A stretch of DNA of 64,000 bases from Myrica gale (GCA_963930655.1 OZ005601.1:22568921-22632920), one strand, 5' to 3'. Shown: positions 11,283 through 24,705, numbered from the stretch's first letter. Notes: a model not told the origin generated them from the letters alone. Program-made: numbers and translations.

Positions 11283-12027
11283 GGCTTAAATGCACCCCAT
11301 GTCTCTGGGGTATGCGGGAAGAGCAAATATGCCCCTGAGGTAAACAAAGTCATTTTCATACCCCTGAGATATACTTTCAGGAGCAAATATGTTCTTTCGT
11401 TATGTGTCGTTTGAAACTCTAACGGTAAATGCTGACGTGTCAAAATTAGACACGTCAGCACCAATCACAACTCGACACCTGGCATTTTCGAAAAAAAAAA
11501 ACCAAATAGAACTGGGGGAGAACCCCTGAGCGGTGAAGGGAGCTGGGCTCCCTTCGCCGCCGCGAGGGGTGGCCGGCAGGGGCCACCCCGTCGCGCCAGC
11601 GGCGCTCGCGCGCCACCCCTGAGCAGGGGAGCCGCGGGGGTGGCTCGACGCCACCCCTGACGGCGCTTGCGCGACGGGGGAACCCAGATCTGGGCTCCCC
11701 CGTCGCCGGGGTGGCCCCTGCTGGCCACCCCCCGCACGGCGCGAGCCGCAGGGCGAAGGGAGCTCCCTTCGCCGCTCGGGGGTTCTCCCCCAAATCTGTT
11801 TGATTTTTTAAAAAAATTTCGAAAATGCCAGGTGTCGAGTTGTGATTGGTGCTGACGTGTCTAATTTTGACACGTCAGCATTTACTGTTAGGGTTTCAAA
11901 CGGCACATAACGGAAGGGCATATTGGCTCCTGAAAGTATACCTCAGGGGTATGAAAATGACTTTGTTTACCTCAGGGGCATATTTGCTCTTCCCGCATAC
12001 CCCAGGGGCATGGGGTGCATTTAAGCC
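11283..12027. mobile_element. GC-rich fold-back MITE, Mutator-like
   Basis: Terminal inverted repeats of about 211 bases (11283-11493 and 11816-12027) begin GGCTTAAATGCACCCCATG. Complementarity continues inward: the GC-rich block at about 11514-11545 pairs with about 11761-11791, so most of the 745-bp unit can fold into one hairpin. Flanks 11274-11282 (TTAGAAGAT) and 12028-12036 (TCAGAAGAA) agree at 7 of 9 positions, fitting the 9-bp target duplication of Mutator-type elements. There is no coding capacity; the overlapping frames are by-products of GC richness. Confidence 0.85.
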
Positions 12028-12036
12028 TCAGAAGAA

Positions 12037-15000
12037 AATATGACAATTTATGGTGGGAATTATATAGTATAATTTAAAAAGAAATAAATATAATAGATAA
12101 ATTATTTGATGTATTTCAGTGCGAGATATAAATATTGTATCTCTCTAAATTGTATAGTATAATTCGAATAAGAACAATTCTGATCACTTTTATAACATCA
12201 TAACGTGCAGTGTTGTTAGCATATGATCCAAGAGTTTGTCTCACTTGAGAAGTGGGATACTTCCACTATCCAAAATTAATACCTACTTTATGAAACAAGA
12301 AAATTATAAATTCTATTCACGAGATTTGAGAATGCTAAGTTACAAAATCCTCTGAATAAGACGTGTCATGTGCTGCAATACGTACCCTTCGACTTGAGAA
12401 GCCTTTTTTTTTTGTCCCGGAAAAAATGAGAGGATCCCCGGCACATCGTTCTCTTCCCCGATGGGTTTGGTGGCATCCGCTGTCGGTTTCACGACTACTC
12501 CGTATCGAGAAGACCGACACAGTCCAATTCGAAGATGTGTGTTATGCTTCGAGCCGATCAGAACCATCACGTAGGCCAGAATGGGCTGGATTCATAGTGC
12601 TCCTAACTCAATTGGGTTAAGATTTGGGCCTACTCGGCGGTAGGCCCAATGGGGTTACCTGACGAATCGAAGTAATACGAATTAGTTGGTGCGTAAATTG
12701 TGTAGTACTCCATCTGGCTACTCTATAGACTATGGTTTTGCATCGTAATTGGAGTTACCTAATTTTGGGATTCATATAGCATTTTAATTAGCGTTAACGT
12801 CATTCCCCTACAATGTCACATGTAAGGTGAGGTGTGACGTCTACATGGTTGGCATTATTTTTATAGTATGATACAGACCTCTTTCTCTCTCTATCAGCTC
12901 TCCCTAGGCATCGGTGATATGACAATCACGACTTATTTTGTACAAAATGGAATTAGAGGTATTGTTAAGGACAAAAAATGGTAGGAGAGAGTTTCTTTAA
13001 GTGGGAACCACAAGGGATTCGGTTTTTCTCCTTTTTCTCTAATTTCGTTCGATGGTAGGATTTAAATTCATGCTCAATTTCGGTCCGATTTAACTAGGGA
13101 AGGACAAGCATATAAATGTATAATGTACTCCCAAAATGGAAAAAGATATTCTCATATAGCCCAAGTTTCTGATATTGGATGTACCCATATGACCAGGTTT
13201 GGCCCATGTGATCTTGCATGCATGGATAGCATGCATCCCAAATCCAGAGTCAGCCCGTGAAGTGATACGTAAGCTCAACCCAGTTTTATCTCTTATATTT
13301 TGGTCAGGGGAAGCTACCTAGCTGGTTGGAAATTGGAACTTGGAATTTGGAACTACATACTGTACAGTACGCTGAGCGCATAGGAGCTGAACCCGATTGG
13401 AGAATCTCATGAAACTGCAAGTGGTAGCAAACAAACAAGTAGCAGGTGCCACGGTAGATGATTAATTTCTTGAACAAGGGAACAAAACCCTACATGCTAA
13501 TACGGTATTGGGAATTTAATAATACCCCCCCAAATCGCAGATCGTATCTGGGTTACTGTTCAGCACAAAGCAAGCGATTTGTATATAATGCTGAGTTGTA
13601 CATTGTGCCCACATGCAAAGGTTAATTAGATCAGTTTTCCAGTGCCATAGCTATAGCGCGTACTTTGCGCTCAAAGCACATGCTGCGTAATTAAATCCCT
13701 CTAAATCTAGATTAGTCTTGGTGTTTTGTTAGGCGATGAGTTGTGCTTACATGTACTCTATAGCTGCAACTGGCTCCCATTATCATTATCGACAAGATTA
13801 TAAGCCTTAGATAGGAGATTTAGGGCTTTGTGTCGCCGGCTTGTTAAGCAAAAGAGCTGATGAATTAGATCCCCCATAGACCATAGTGTTTTTTCCATTT
13901 TGATCCATGCCCTGACCGAATTATGACATATATGCCGGCCGTGTGTAGCCATGTTCGACAGTGAATAATCCACATCAATTCCTCAAACCCATGTAGGGAC
14001 TTGGATGAATTGATGCATGCATTAAGTTGGCATTTCTTAAAGAATAACCACCGGGCTTGATAGAGCTATCTTTTCTCGATACTGGTCGAGTTTTGTCATG
14101 TTTAAATGGCTATCTTTCTTATAATATTTAGCTATCCATAGACCTATTTGAATGGATTAGAAATACACTAGTTGCTATATGAGGGTTATGTCACAAGCTT
14201 GAGAACCACAAATTCAACCCTTATTTAGAACAGAAAACAAATACAACTTAAATCTGGATGGGATTTGCAGTCGCATGGTTCATGAAAATTTTAATTAGGT
14301 ATAATTGATTCTAGCTGGAGTATTCTGGAATAAACTTGATCCATTCCCACCGTAAAAATCATGCTGAAGATCGATATGACAGTTCATTCTAAAACAGAAC
14401 TTATTTTTTCCAAGAGAAAATACGAAAGGATTGAGCAGCGTCGTTAATAATATTCTTTCGGGTTTTATTAACAATTGATTTCCAAAAAGACAGAGGAAGA
14501 TAATGACCAGATTAAAGACTTACGAACAGCCAACTTGCATTCTATTCAAGACAATTTGTCGACGAATCTCATAAACTACGATTGGATGCCAGTTGGATAT
14601 GGATTTTCCATCTTTCTTTAATCCTAAAACTAGGTATATTAGAGAATATAACAATAAACTAAGAACATGAAGGGAATAACTTAATTAAAAAGCAAATCAG
14701 AATAATTAAACCGGGAATAATGACCGGTTATGGCGCAAACAACTAAACAATATTCCGGGGAAGATACCCAAGAAAGAAGAGAAGAAACATTAATTGAGAA
14801 TGTCATGTTATAGCAACTTAATGTTTTTTTGGTAAGAGTGACTAAAGAATAACACCAATGGCAATGAAACAGTGAGTCTCGGAAAAGGAAATTAGACACA
14901 CAGGCTTTATGGTAGATGATTTGCAGAGTAGCTCTTCCATAAGGAGTGAGAACGTCACATGGATTCCTCTGAGCATGTCCGACACCTGAACCAAGCTGGT

Positions 15001-16396
15001 TTACTCTTTTTTATTTATTTTTCCTGCAACCAGGTTTACTCTTTCCTATCTCTCTCTCTATTTCTCTTTCTCTGCGTTGTAGATCTTCACCCGATCGATG
15101 AGTCTCTGGCTTCGCACCAGGTTTTCGTCATCTTTCTGTTTTTCACGTCCATGTGTCGGAACACATCATTACCAAATGAAACCATATATAGTCACATCAA
15201 TTTTCTTTTAACAGTATATACGGCCTCTTTGATGAATGAACAATTCACCGTCTCCTTCTAATTTCTTTTCTTTTTTTTCTTATACATTCGTGATCTCTTT
15301 GATCTCTTTGTTACTAGTAAATATCAAAATACAAAGTTTTAGAGAATATCTTTTAGTATATATCGCATCTCATGATCATTAATTATAGGGATAAGATAAG
15401 AGGTTATGGCAAACCCATCATGTATGTCATTGTTAACACATGCAATAATTGAATCCGTCGATTTTAATAAAAATATTAACATGCAATATTAAAAGTATGT
15501 TTCAGAAAGATAGATTACTATTTTTCATCTGTTTTCTAGGTAACCAAATGTCTTCGAGGAGGTCCTACCGTTTTAGCTTTCTTTTTCTCAGTGCTTGAAT
15601 GTTCCTCTAGTACTGTTCAGGGTTCTTCCTCAAAATCAAAAGTAATAAATTAATAAAAAAATAAAGATTAAAATAAAAGTGAACGGGCCGGGCCTTTAGA
15701 GTTTGTCCGTCTCGTTGATTTTGAGGATCGCCTAAAGACAATATTGCTCTTAGAAAAATGATAGAACAACAGCAACCATACATCTTAGGAATCACAGGCA
15801 TATATTAGCCACTAATTAAGTTTCTTTTTGAGAGTCAAATTTTCTTTTCTAAGGTCATGAACTCCGTAGCTAATCACTCTTGTCCACGTATGTAGAACGT
15901 GTTGCGGGTGCGTTATATGGAAGCATGCGAGCAAAACATGCAAGTTGGCCACCGCGCTTAAAAAATTTATGTGGTGGAGAAGCAGACGGTCTGTTTAAGA
16001 ATTAAACTTGTCTCGTCAGTCTAGCGGAACAATTGTGTTGGTTTTTCCTATTACCAAGAGAATCTTCTCTCTCACATTCTTGGTCTTGTAGGCGAGTATT
16101 GACTACCGACAGGTCTACAATGCAAACTCACGTGCAACATGCTGTAGCTTTTGTTGCTTTGATTAAACGTCTTTAAAAGGCTCTGAGCTTTCTTCATGGG
16201 GTGGATATGATTAAAAGGTGAGTTTGTTTGGTCTATTGGGTACGTAGTTCTTTGGGCTCATACCAAGGTCGCTTTTTCATTGAGATTTGGAATTCTCACT
16301 TTCTCACCTTTAATTAAGTGGGTCTATAGGTTCAACTCTGTCTTACCTGTTTGTGTATTTGTGAGTGCCAAAGAATCATTAGACCGATAAAAAAAA
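12037..16396. other. Intergenic region upstream of the bHLH gene
   Basis: No coding region with a recognisable domain was seen on either strand. 12360-12600 is locally GC-richer but has only short overlapping frames. The last few hundred bases before 16397 should hold the bHLH promoter; no convincing TATA box could be picked by eye. Confidence 0.4.
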
Positions 16397-18179
16397 ATGG
16401 CGTTAGAAGCAGTGGTTTACCCACAAGATCCATTTGGTTATGGCTGCAAAGACTTTTACTCCTTGGGAGGAGGAGGAGGAGCTTGGGGCTATGACGAACT
16501 TCCAGATGATAAAGCCCTTCTTGGAATTCTGGAGTATAACAACATAGACCAAGGCCTCCATGCAAATTGGGATTCCTCACCTCCTTCGGTGATGCAAAAT
16601 GTTAAGGAGTGGGATCCCAATTCTTCCCCAGAGGCCTGCACGGATGATCAGTCGTTCACGGGAGTAGTTTACCCACCACAGGAACCCCCGGCAACGACTT
16701 CCATTCGGCGCAAACGAAGGCGGACCAAGAGCAGCAAGAACAAAGAGGAGATTGAGAACCAGAGGATGACCCACATTGCCGTTGAGCGCAATCGCCGTAA
16801 ACAGATGAATGAGTACCTCGCTGTGCTTCGGTCCTTGATGCCAACTTCTTATGTTCAAAGGGTGAGTCGACGCTTTTTGCCTCTTCTTTTTCCTATTCCT
16901 TTTCTCTTCTCCCAATGAGATCGGAAATAATGTTATAGCCCTAATCATATAGGTTTGAATTAGGTTCTCTCTCCCCTCCTCTTTTCTCTGTGCTTCCAAT
17001 CAAGGAGACTACTTTTTTTTTTCTAAGCAATTAAGGAGACTACTTGATTACTTTATGATGGCTATAACCATTTACGAAACCCAAGATTTTAATGCTTAGA
17101 CTACTTAGTAATTGACTTTGTTCTATATGCATCGATAATGGTTTCTCTGCGCATTAATTTCTTATTCATAGTCTTTACGCGTGTTTCTACGCATCCATTT
17201 TTTTTTGCCGGTTGACAATTTTTTTGGATGAATGAATTGGGTAGTTTCGTTTTCACCTTTCTTTCAAGATTTTAAGAACATATTCAGAATTCAAACACAA
17301 ACACCAATACATTTTACATAATCTCTAACAATTTTTTAATTTTTTATTTAACATAAATTCTCTCTGTATACTTTTTCACATAACTCCAATATTTTTTTAT
17401 TAAATAATTACATCAAATTATTTTTCTCTCCACTTTACACAAACACCAATAAAATACTATTCAACATAAATATTCACAACTTCTCTAAAATCCTACCTTT
17501 TTACTTAAAACAACGAACATAATCTTGATTTTTCTGGCTGCATTAACGATAAGTGTAACTCTATTATAGGGCGACCAAGCGTCGATAATTGGAGGCGCAA
17601 TTAATTTTGTGAAGGAACTAGAGCAGATGTTGCAGTCCATGGAGGCCCACAAGAGGACAAAGCAGGAACCAGACTCTTGCTTCTCTTCACCTTTTGCTCA
17701 GTTCTTCATCTTTCCACAGTACTCGACACGCACAAGTCAGTGTCACAACCCGTCCGCTACAGCAAACGATTCCATGGCCCAGAAACAGTGTGCTGTGGCA
17801 GACATAGAAGTTACCATGGTGGAGAGCCATGCCAACCTCAAGATACTCTCAAAGAAACAGCCCAGACAGCTCTTGAAGATGGTGGCTGGGTTTCAAACTC
17901 TCAGACTCACTGTTCTCCACCTTAATGTTACGGCTGTCGACGAAATGGTCCTCTATTCGGTTAGCGTTAAGGTTAGTTTCTGCTACAAAACGCTTTTAGT
18001 TCAATAATGATCTCTTTTCGCTAATCTTATAGTTCTGTCAAAGACGATATGGTTAAATATGTGCGTCTAAATTGGGCATTCAGGTTGAGGAAGGGTGCCA
18101 GCTTAATACAGTGGATGAAATAGCATCGGCTGTAAATCAAATGCTACGAAGAATTCAGGAAGAAGCTGCTTTCACCTGA
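16397..18179 (+). CDS. bHLH96: bHLH transcription factor, group Ia, bHLH96-like
   Basis: Three exons, 16397-16861, 17570-17971 and 18084-18179, joined by GT-AG introns (GTGAGT...TATAG; GTTAGT...TTCAG) with consistent phases, give 320 residues. The N-terminus [13 protein letters not shown] is a hallmark of the bHLH94/96 subgroup. An [20 protein letters not shown] stretch leads into the bHLH domain (about 121-176). The basic region has the His126-Glu130-Arg134 set that reads E-box/G-box DNA; intron 1 lies in the loop just before GDQASIIGG of helix 2. The C-terminal third (about 219-310) is the ACT-like dimerisation fold typical of the group ([35 protein letters not shown]). Expected to be a nuclear DNA-binding dimer. 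Group Ia also includes SPCH, MUTE and FAMA, but the N-terminus argues for bHLH94/96. No lesion seen. Confidence 0.95.
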
Positions 18180-21100
18180 AATCTGAAACCAATGGCTAGC
18201 TACTTTCTTAATTTTCTTTTCTTTTTCAACTTTGTTTTGTAATTGGGTTTCTCTCCCTCTCAGACATCAGAATGAATGGACTGGAGTTTTTGTTTTATAT
18301 ATGTCCGTCTTATCTTCTCTGTTCTCCTTTGAGAATACATTATCTTTCCCAAATCATTGCATGTTTTCCGCTGGTAGTAGGATAATAATAGAATATTGGG
18401 CTTTTGAACTAACGTACGTAACGCCACAGGGGAAACAGTACTGATGGAAAGCTCAATCGTCGATTATATTAACTTATTTTCAATTCCGGAAATTGTCTTG
18501 GGAACTGAAATTTAAGGTGTTGATTGAAAGAGACTTTTCAGAGGAATTATAAATTCAAAAGAAAATAGACTCGAAGAAAAAAGTTATCCCCGTAAGTCAC
18601 ATGATTTTCGACCAAATAATACGCGCGGTTAGAAATGCAACTATTTTTCTCCAGGTAAATTTGACCGGAAAAGTTATGCCCATGCAACAGGAGGCTTGAT
18701 CAGCCTCTCACAGCCGAGTACTTTCACTACAAGTCTACACCCTCTTCTCGCCAAGATCGTACGTGCTCCGTCTAGCTAGCTAGAAGAAGGTAGCGCAAGT
18801 TCCTTTTCTGACAACGTTGTGCTCTATCCATGAAGAAGCACTGCTACATCTCCTTTAATTTACCTTTTCTTGTATCTACTTCCAAAGCTAGGGTAACATA
18901 ATTCGATTTTCAAGCTCCAAATTACTTTCAGTGGGTTCCACAGCATAATTATAAGATCCTCTGCCCTTTCTATTCGACCATCCTTCGTTTATCCGTAGTC
19001 TTCAGAGATTTCATAATAATACCCCCCACCCCCAAAAAAAATAATCATATTGTCTTTGATTTTCTGAATTCTGGATTCTTTCCCTTCGTTGTCTCTTTGT
19101 ACCTAAAATGTAGTAGGCATTGTGGAAAAAACGAAAGATAAAGGGCATAAAATCTTTGGGTTGGTACATATTCAATGATAACAATTGTGCTCCTCTAGTA
19201 CTTAACCCTACATGTCTTTTGTTTCAACTTTCATCTTGTATTTTTGGGGTTTCATTTAAAATCCTTCAACATAAGGTCCATTATTGAGCTTCATTGCCGA
19301 CATTAAACCCACATATGTCTCCGGGTAAGTGTACGTATAATAATTAATGCTCAAATTAGGGTCTACGTCCAGCCAGTAAGATATATAGATGGTAAAGTTT
19401 TCTTATTCTTTTGGGGTTTCAAGTGCTCGACACGGCAACATGAGATCTCCTGCGTGTTTGAGAAATCACGATAATTACAACGACTTGAGATTAACACAAA
19501 CGTTAATTACAAATTAAAGGATCGACTCAATTTTAGAGAAATTATCGACTACTATGAATTAATGGACATTACGAAAAATTAAGTACATGTTATTTCGTTG
19601 ATGTACGTAGTCTAGTATACATTCTCCAGAACGCAAACGAACTATTTTGAAAGAATTTTTTTTTTTTCAAAATTCAAAGCTGTGGCACGTACGTGATAAT
19701 ATTGAGTGGCCCTTTAAGTTTCATTGATGTCACATCCCCATTAAATTAAACTATGGGCTCCGACGCTTATAATTTTCCTTATAGTTAATAAATTTTTTGG
19801 CAGACAACGTAGTTTTAATTATTTGTATAAAAAAATATAGGAAAAGACTACAGTACTACCCAGCACTAAATTGTTTTTATCAAGTTCTTTTATCATTTAA
19901 AAATCTATTAGACAACATTAATGCACTCCACTCATTCACATATGGCTGTCTTGTGAAGTTTCAATAATACTCTACTTGACCGGCCACCCAAATTAATCAT
20001 GAAATTTACGATTTACTGCACGCCCTGATTAAGGCGCGCAATGTTAATGAAATAAGAACCAGTAGTAATAAAGATCCCCTAGATTAGTGTTCTTGGCTTC
20101 TTGCTTTAGGGAAAAAGGAAGCTAGAGGAAGAGAAACAAGCAGCCTACTTGTCGTGAACAGCTTTACATGAGCAAGGCTTTTGTTTCATTCACTCCATGC
20201 ATTGATTGATATCCTAATTTTAACGTTGAAAATAGTTAGCCCCGGCCCTGTTATTGATATCCTGATCTCCACCTGATTGAACGTCGACCCCACAATTTTG
20301 ATGGGGTACAAGTCATTATGTAGGGAGATCCAGATATACATAGAGAATATCAGGATACAGCTGCATTACTGGATATCGATCATGGGCTTGCCAATTAGTA
20401 AATATGACCCCAGATTCTTCTTTTACTTTTTATAAAGTGCCAAGTACATTAGTTGGTTCGAAGAAGTTTCCTGAATGTGATGATGACGAATCTAAAATCA
20501 TTAAGATTTTGAAAACAAAATATAACAGCTCCCACTAATGGCCTGCATAGCTAAAGTAGTACTTAGTCATTTCTCTCCTGTAATTACTATTCAAAAACCA
20601 AGTTTAAACTTAATCTATACCTAACAGTGGTGAACATGTTCTCTAATCTGGGTCATCCTTACAATCTGTACAGGTATTTAAAAACAATCTTACAATCTTC
20701 TCTAAAACTCATCAAGACAGATTTTTTTAAGACAAACTCAGATTACATTAATCTTTATGCCTAAATCAAACACCCAACTTATAATACAAAATACAGTTAT
20801 ATATATAGCAATTTTACTGTAAATGTAAATCTATTAGACCCAACCACTTATATCTGTGTTTTTTCTTAATATTTATCATTTCCTCTCCATATTATATTTC
20901 AATTATGTATGGACGTTGTCTTTAATTTCTTTCAAAGCTTAGAGAAAGAAAAATTGGAAAACGACTGACTGAATTGAATGAATGAAAGCTGATACAAGAG
21001 CCAAGAAAAAAGAAAAGCTGATATAAGTAATAAGAGAAACTTTCTCTCAAAGCTTTTTAGGGAAAACAAATTGGAAAACGACTGAAAGTTACTGGTTTGA

Positions 21101-22300
21101 ATGACTGAACGCTGATATAAGAGAAACCACATGAACTATGGTTATATCCATGGCAAGAGAAGAAAACAGAAAAAGGCAGGTTAGGTGGGGGAGAGATAAA
21201 CGGACGGCGCTGGGGAGCAAGCCATTGGCTGCAGCCCATGGACGTAGCTATTCGGCTTCCTCCATTAATCGCAACGATAACATGCAATTCATTTCTGCAC
21301 TATTTTTCTTTTTAATTATATTTAGCTTTAATGTTTACTAGCTGATAGGACTCCCCATTTTTCCTTTTTTTGAGTGTGACAGGAAATTAAAGATGTCACA
21401 TCTCATTCACCAAGGTTTCGTTCTTCATTTAGCAACATATCAAGGTTGATTGCTCAGAAAAAGCATGTCAGGGTCGAGCAAATTATGGACCAATGTCGTC
21501 GCGCAATTAGGTGCAAAAAAAAAGGGAGGAATTGATCTGGACCTGCATAGTCACATCGTCCACAGGCATTGGCGTATATCAAGTAAATCTTGTTCGTGTA
21601 CCTTATTGAGGTCCCTCCAGCTATTAGTATGCGAGTCAAAGATGCACTGTCATTAACTAACAGATATGTTTGGTATTAGGAAGCAAATTATATCACTGTA
21701 GAAACCGAACTTCGCTGAGAGAAGTTTTTTTTTCTGTCGAATGACGAAATGCAGGTTTATAAAATGCTGCAAAAAATGTATCTGTGAAAGGTGTTTAGCT
21801 GGATATTATAGTTTAAATTATGACAAGCCCGTTTCTTCTGTACATTGCACTTTATATTGAGCTTTTGTTGTTCTGGAATATCTGGTCAAGTTGACCGGAA
21901 TATGCTCCATGTGTGATGAATAAGAGCTGTGGTTGGTATTAAAGAAAGGAAGAGAGAATCAACATAGGATTTCCTCAGCTGTGTCCCTTATGAAGAAACA
22001 TGTGAAAAGCAAAATCAATCGACATATACATATATACTTATTGACAATATAGTACATGTTTTCAAGACGGCCATCCAATGAGTTGTTAAAAAAAGATGTG
22101 GAGTGGTTGCTTCCAAGATTCAGCAAGAGAAGTCACACAAGTCATCCAATACAAGATAAGAGCCAACCCAAATCAATCTTGTCGAGTCGACGAGATCCCT
22201 CACACGATTGTATCTAACACATCAAACAGCTGTCGTTACACAGATTAATATATATAAGTTTAAGGAACACTTTTTTTTAATGCACTTTCTGAATTGCTTG
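18180..22300. other. Intergenic region, no gene recognised
   Basis: 18180-18450 probably contains the bHLH 3' UTR. Beyond that only short frames occur. The one clear structure is the duplication at 20934-21122. Confidence 0.45.
20934..21122. repeat. Direct duplication, two units of about 70 bases
   Basis: 20934-21001 and 21049-21122 share CAAAGCTT, AAATTGGAAAACGACTGA, TGAATGA and GCTGATA(C/T)AAGAG in the same order. They are spaced by about 47 bases that repeat part of the unit's end (AAAAGCTGATATAAG). Confidence 0.75.
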
Positions 22301-23059
22301 TAGGTTTATCGGCCCCGTTTGTTTGGAACAGCACAGAGTTGCTGCCCCAAATGTTGTAGGTAAGTGCAGAGACTAGCAACGTTGTTGGATCCAGCCAACG
22401 CCGGGTTTATGCTCCCGAGTTGACCAACAGCATAAACAGGTGCCAATCCAGCCCATGACATTTGTTTTCCCTTCCTACTATAGGGCCCCAGTATATTGGG
22501 CTGGAGATTTTAGACTTTTGTTATGGAATATCTCTAGTTCAGCATTCAGCAAGCTCAAGACAGGGCCTAATAGAGAGGGCTTGTAGTTTGGGCTTTAAGA
22601 TACGGTCATCAGGAAAGTTCCAGATTCGTCGGCCCATTCTGTGCTTTTGTAATGTAGACATAGCCTCCTTCGGAATTGACAAAAGTTCGACGGTCCCGGT
22701 TACTTCTAGAGTGGAGCCTCCCCTTACGGGGTGGCTGTCGGTGGCTCCAAAGTGGCCGGCCCTTTCGCTTTTTTTGTGTGTTCAGGCTTGACATGGATAA
22801 TTACTTGATTACCTGTGTCAGCAGTAGGTCTCTGATGTGCTTTTGCATTCGGAAAAAGGCCATTAAATTTTCTATCAAACACAGATGAAATTAGGGATTT
22901 GACCATAGTTTACAAAACCACGAGGATCAGATATGACACTTCAAAACTCAAATACGATTTAGTAGTTTAGCAAATTTTTATTTTCATTTCAACTTTTGGT
23001 CTCTCAGGCACACTTTTGATCTTACCGTTTTAAATTGCATGTTCTGCTGCCCTGTTTTG

Positions 23060-24690
23060 TAAACGTTTAGGCTTCTTGGTTCTGGCAGGGGTTATTGCAG
23101 ACTCGTGATATTGTGAGTGCAGGATTTTGCTGGTCCGTCAAAACAAGTCGCAATATCAACATTTGGAGTGCTCCATGGGTTCCAGAGGTGGAGGGGTATA
23201 CACTAAAGTTGAAATGGGGCACTATTGTGGATCGAAGGCTCAACTATGTTAGTGATTTAATTGATCCGGTCTCAAATGGGTGGAAGGAGCATCTCATTCG
23301 AGATATTTTTGAGGCAGATTCTGTGGAGGCCATATTGAATATTTGTATGGCTTCTTTGCAATCAGAAGATATCCCTCGTTGGATTCTGTCAACTAAAGGT
23401 AATTATTCTTTGAAGGAGGTATATTTAAAAGACCAGCAGCACCGTTTTTATGGACACAGGTGATCTTTCCAGTTCTGAATGGAAGACTTTATGGAAGATG
23501 AAAGTGCAACATCGGCTCAAGCTCCTCTTTTGGAAGTTGGCAGCAAAGGCTTTAGCCGTAGGTAACAATTCATCTGTAGCTTCCCATTTGTGTCCTTTGT
23601 GTTCTTGTGCAACAGAGACACTAAGGTTAGTTATTGTGTGAGTGGAGAGTGTGTGTGAGTGTGTGAATACACGACTGAGATTAGATTGTGTGAAATCTAA
23701 TGGTTGAAACAATGTCACGTCAATTAATGAAACCGGGTCGGTTTCGCGTGTCGGGTTCTCGGGTCGGTTTCATTAATTGACGTGACATTGTTTCAGCCAT
23801 TAGATTTCACACAATTTAATCTCAGCCGTGTACTCACACACTCTCTCCAATCACACAATAACTTTTGCCCAGAGACACTTAATCACCTTTTTCTGGAGTG
23901 TTCTATCAGCTCCCATTTGTAGAGGGTGGGCCCATGGCCATTGGATGCTGAAGCCTTTCGAGGCGTCTCTATCCACAACTGGATTAAATTCCTTCTTAAT
24001 CGTCATAATCTTCCCCATGAGTTGCAGGAGGAGTGGAATAGCATGATGTTGGCCGTTACTCTCACTGTCGATATTATCTGGAATACCGGTAACCAGTTGG
24101 TGCATGAGGGGGAAAATGTAAATTTATAGGAGCTTGTGTGTTCAATACAAAGGCGTTACTACGCCCATTGCGGGGCCTGGAAATACAGGGAGTCTCCTAT
24201 TAATCAGGCTTGGGTTTCTCCTTTGCAAGGAGTTCTTAAAATTAATTTTGATGCTGCTTTACGGGAGAATTAGATCAGTATAGTTGTTGTGTACCGAAAC
24301 TGGAAGGGAGAGGTTCTCCAAGTTCGCCTAAGACGTATGAAAGGGATTATCCCACTTAAAGGAGAAGCACGAGCTACTAGGTTGGCTTGCTCTCTTGCTG
24401 AGGAGTTGGGTTTTCATGACACAGTTGTGGAAGGAGATGCTAAAGTTGTGATTACGCAGGTGCTGAATTTGGATGTCTCTCCTGGCTGGGTTATTGAAGC
24501 TGAAGTGCTGACCATGCGGGCGATGTTAAGGCGTCAAGATCAATGGAATTTCAGATGGATTCCGCGGGCAGGAAACGGGCTGGCTCATGCTTTGGCTTGA
24601 TGGGGGCTCCAGGTAGACGAGCCAGATCAAGTTGCAAAGGCTGATATTCCTCAAAGTATTTTTCTATATGAAACTTTTAGTTAGGGCAGT
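23060..24690 (+). pseudogene. LINE ORF2 C-terminal remnant (zf-RVT + RNase H), interrupted by a MITE
   Basis: Starts with ASWFWQGLLQTRDIV and NINIWSAPWVP, the conserved link between reverse transcriptase and zinc-binding domain in plant LINEs. It continues with SEWKTLWKMKVQHRLKLLFW and LCPLCSCATETL of the zf-RVT domain. After a 247-bp insertion the same domain resumes (NHLFLECSISSHL). An RNase H domain follows (INFDAAL, GEARATRLA, VVEGDAKVVI, end near 24600). Frameshift at about 23450; stops at about 23920, 24128 and 24271, two where Trp is expected. No upstream RT was seen, so the copy is 5'-truncated or decayed. Confidence 0.88.
23623..23869. mobile_element. Fold-back MITE inside the LINE remnant
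   Basis: A 247-bp insertion with long imperfect terminal inverted repeats: GTTATTGTGTGA(G/T)TGGAGAG near each end, and ATCTAATGGTTGAAACAATG and GTCACGTCAATTAATGAAACC further in. The short centre is built of GGGTCGGTTTC units. It is flanked by CAGAGACACT at 23613-23622 and 23870-23879. Deleting the insert plus one copy restores the LINE zf-RVT frame, so its limits are secure to a base or two. The 9-11 bp duplication suggests a Mutator-type family. Confidence 0.9.
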
Positions 24691-24705
24691 AGGCTCTTAC
24701 CGGTG

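Noticed and set aside
11400-11855. Several Arg/Pro/Gly/Ala-rich frames of 60-112 codons on both strands
   Set aside because: They arise from the GC-rich inverted repeat, overlap each other in many frames and have no domain; composition explains them.
16577-16999. A 140-codon minus-strand frame
   Set aside because: Antisense to bHLH exon 1 and running into its intron; no domain.
22313-22335. GGCCCCGTTTGTTTGG, a common plant MITE start
   Set aside because: No inverted partner end was found within the following kilobases, so no element could be bounded.
22462-22906. Overlapping frames of 60-109 codons on both strands
   Set aside because: No domain, no consistent splice context, mutually overlapping; not supportable as a gene.
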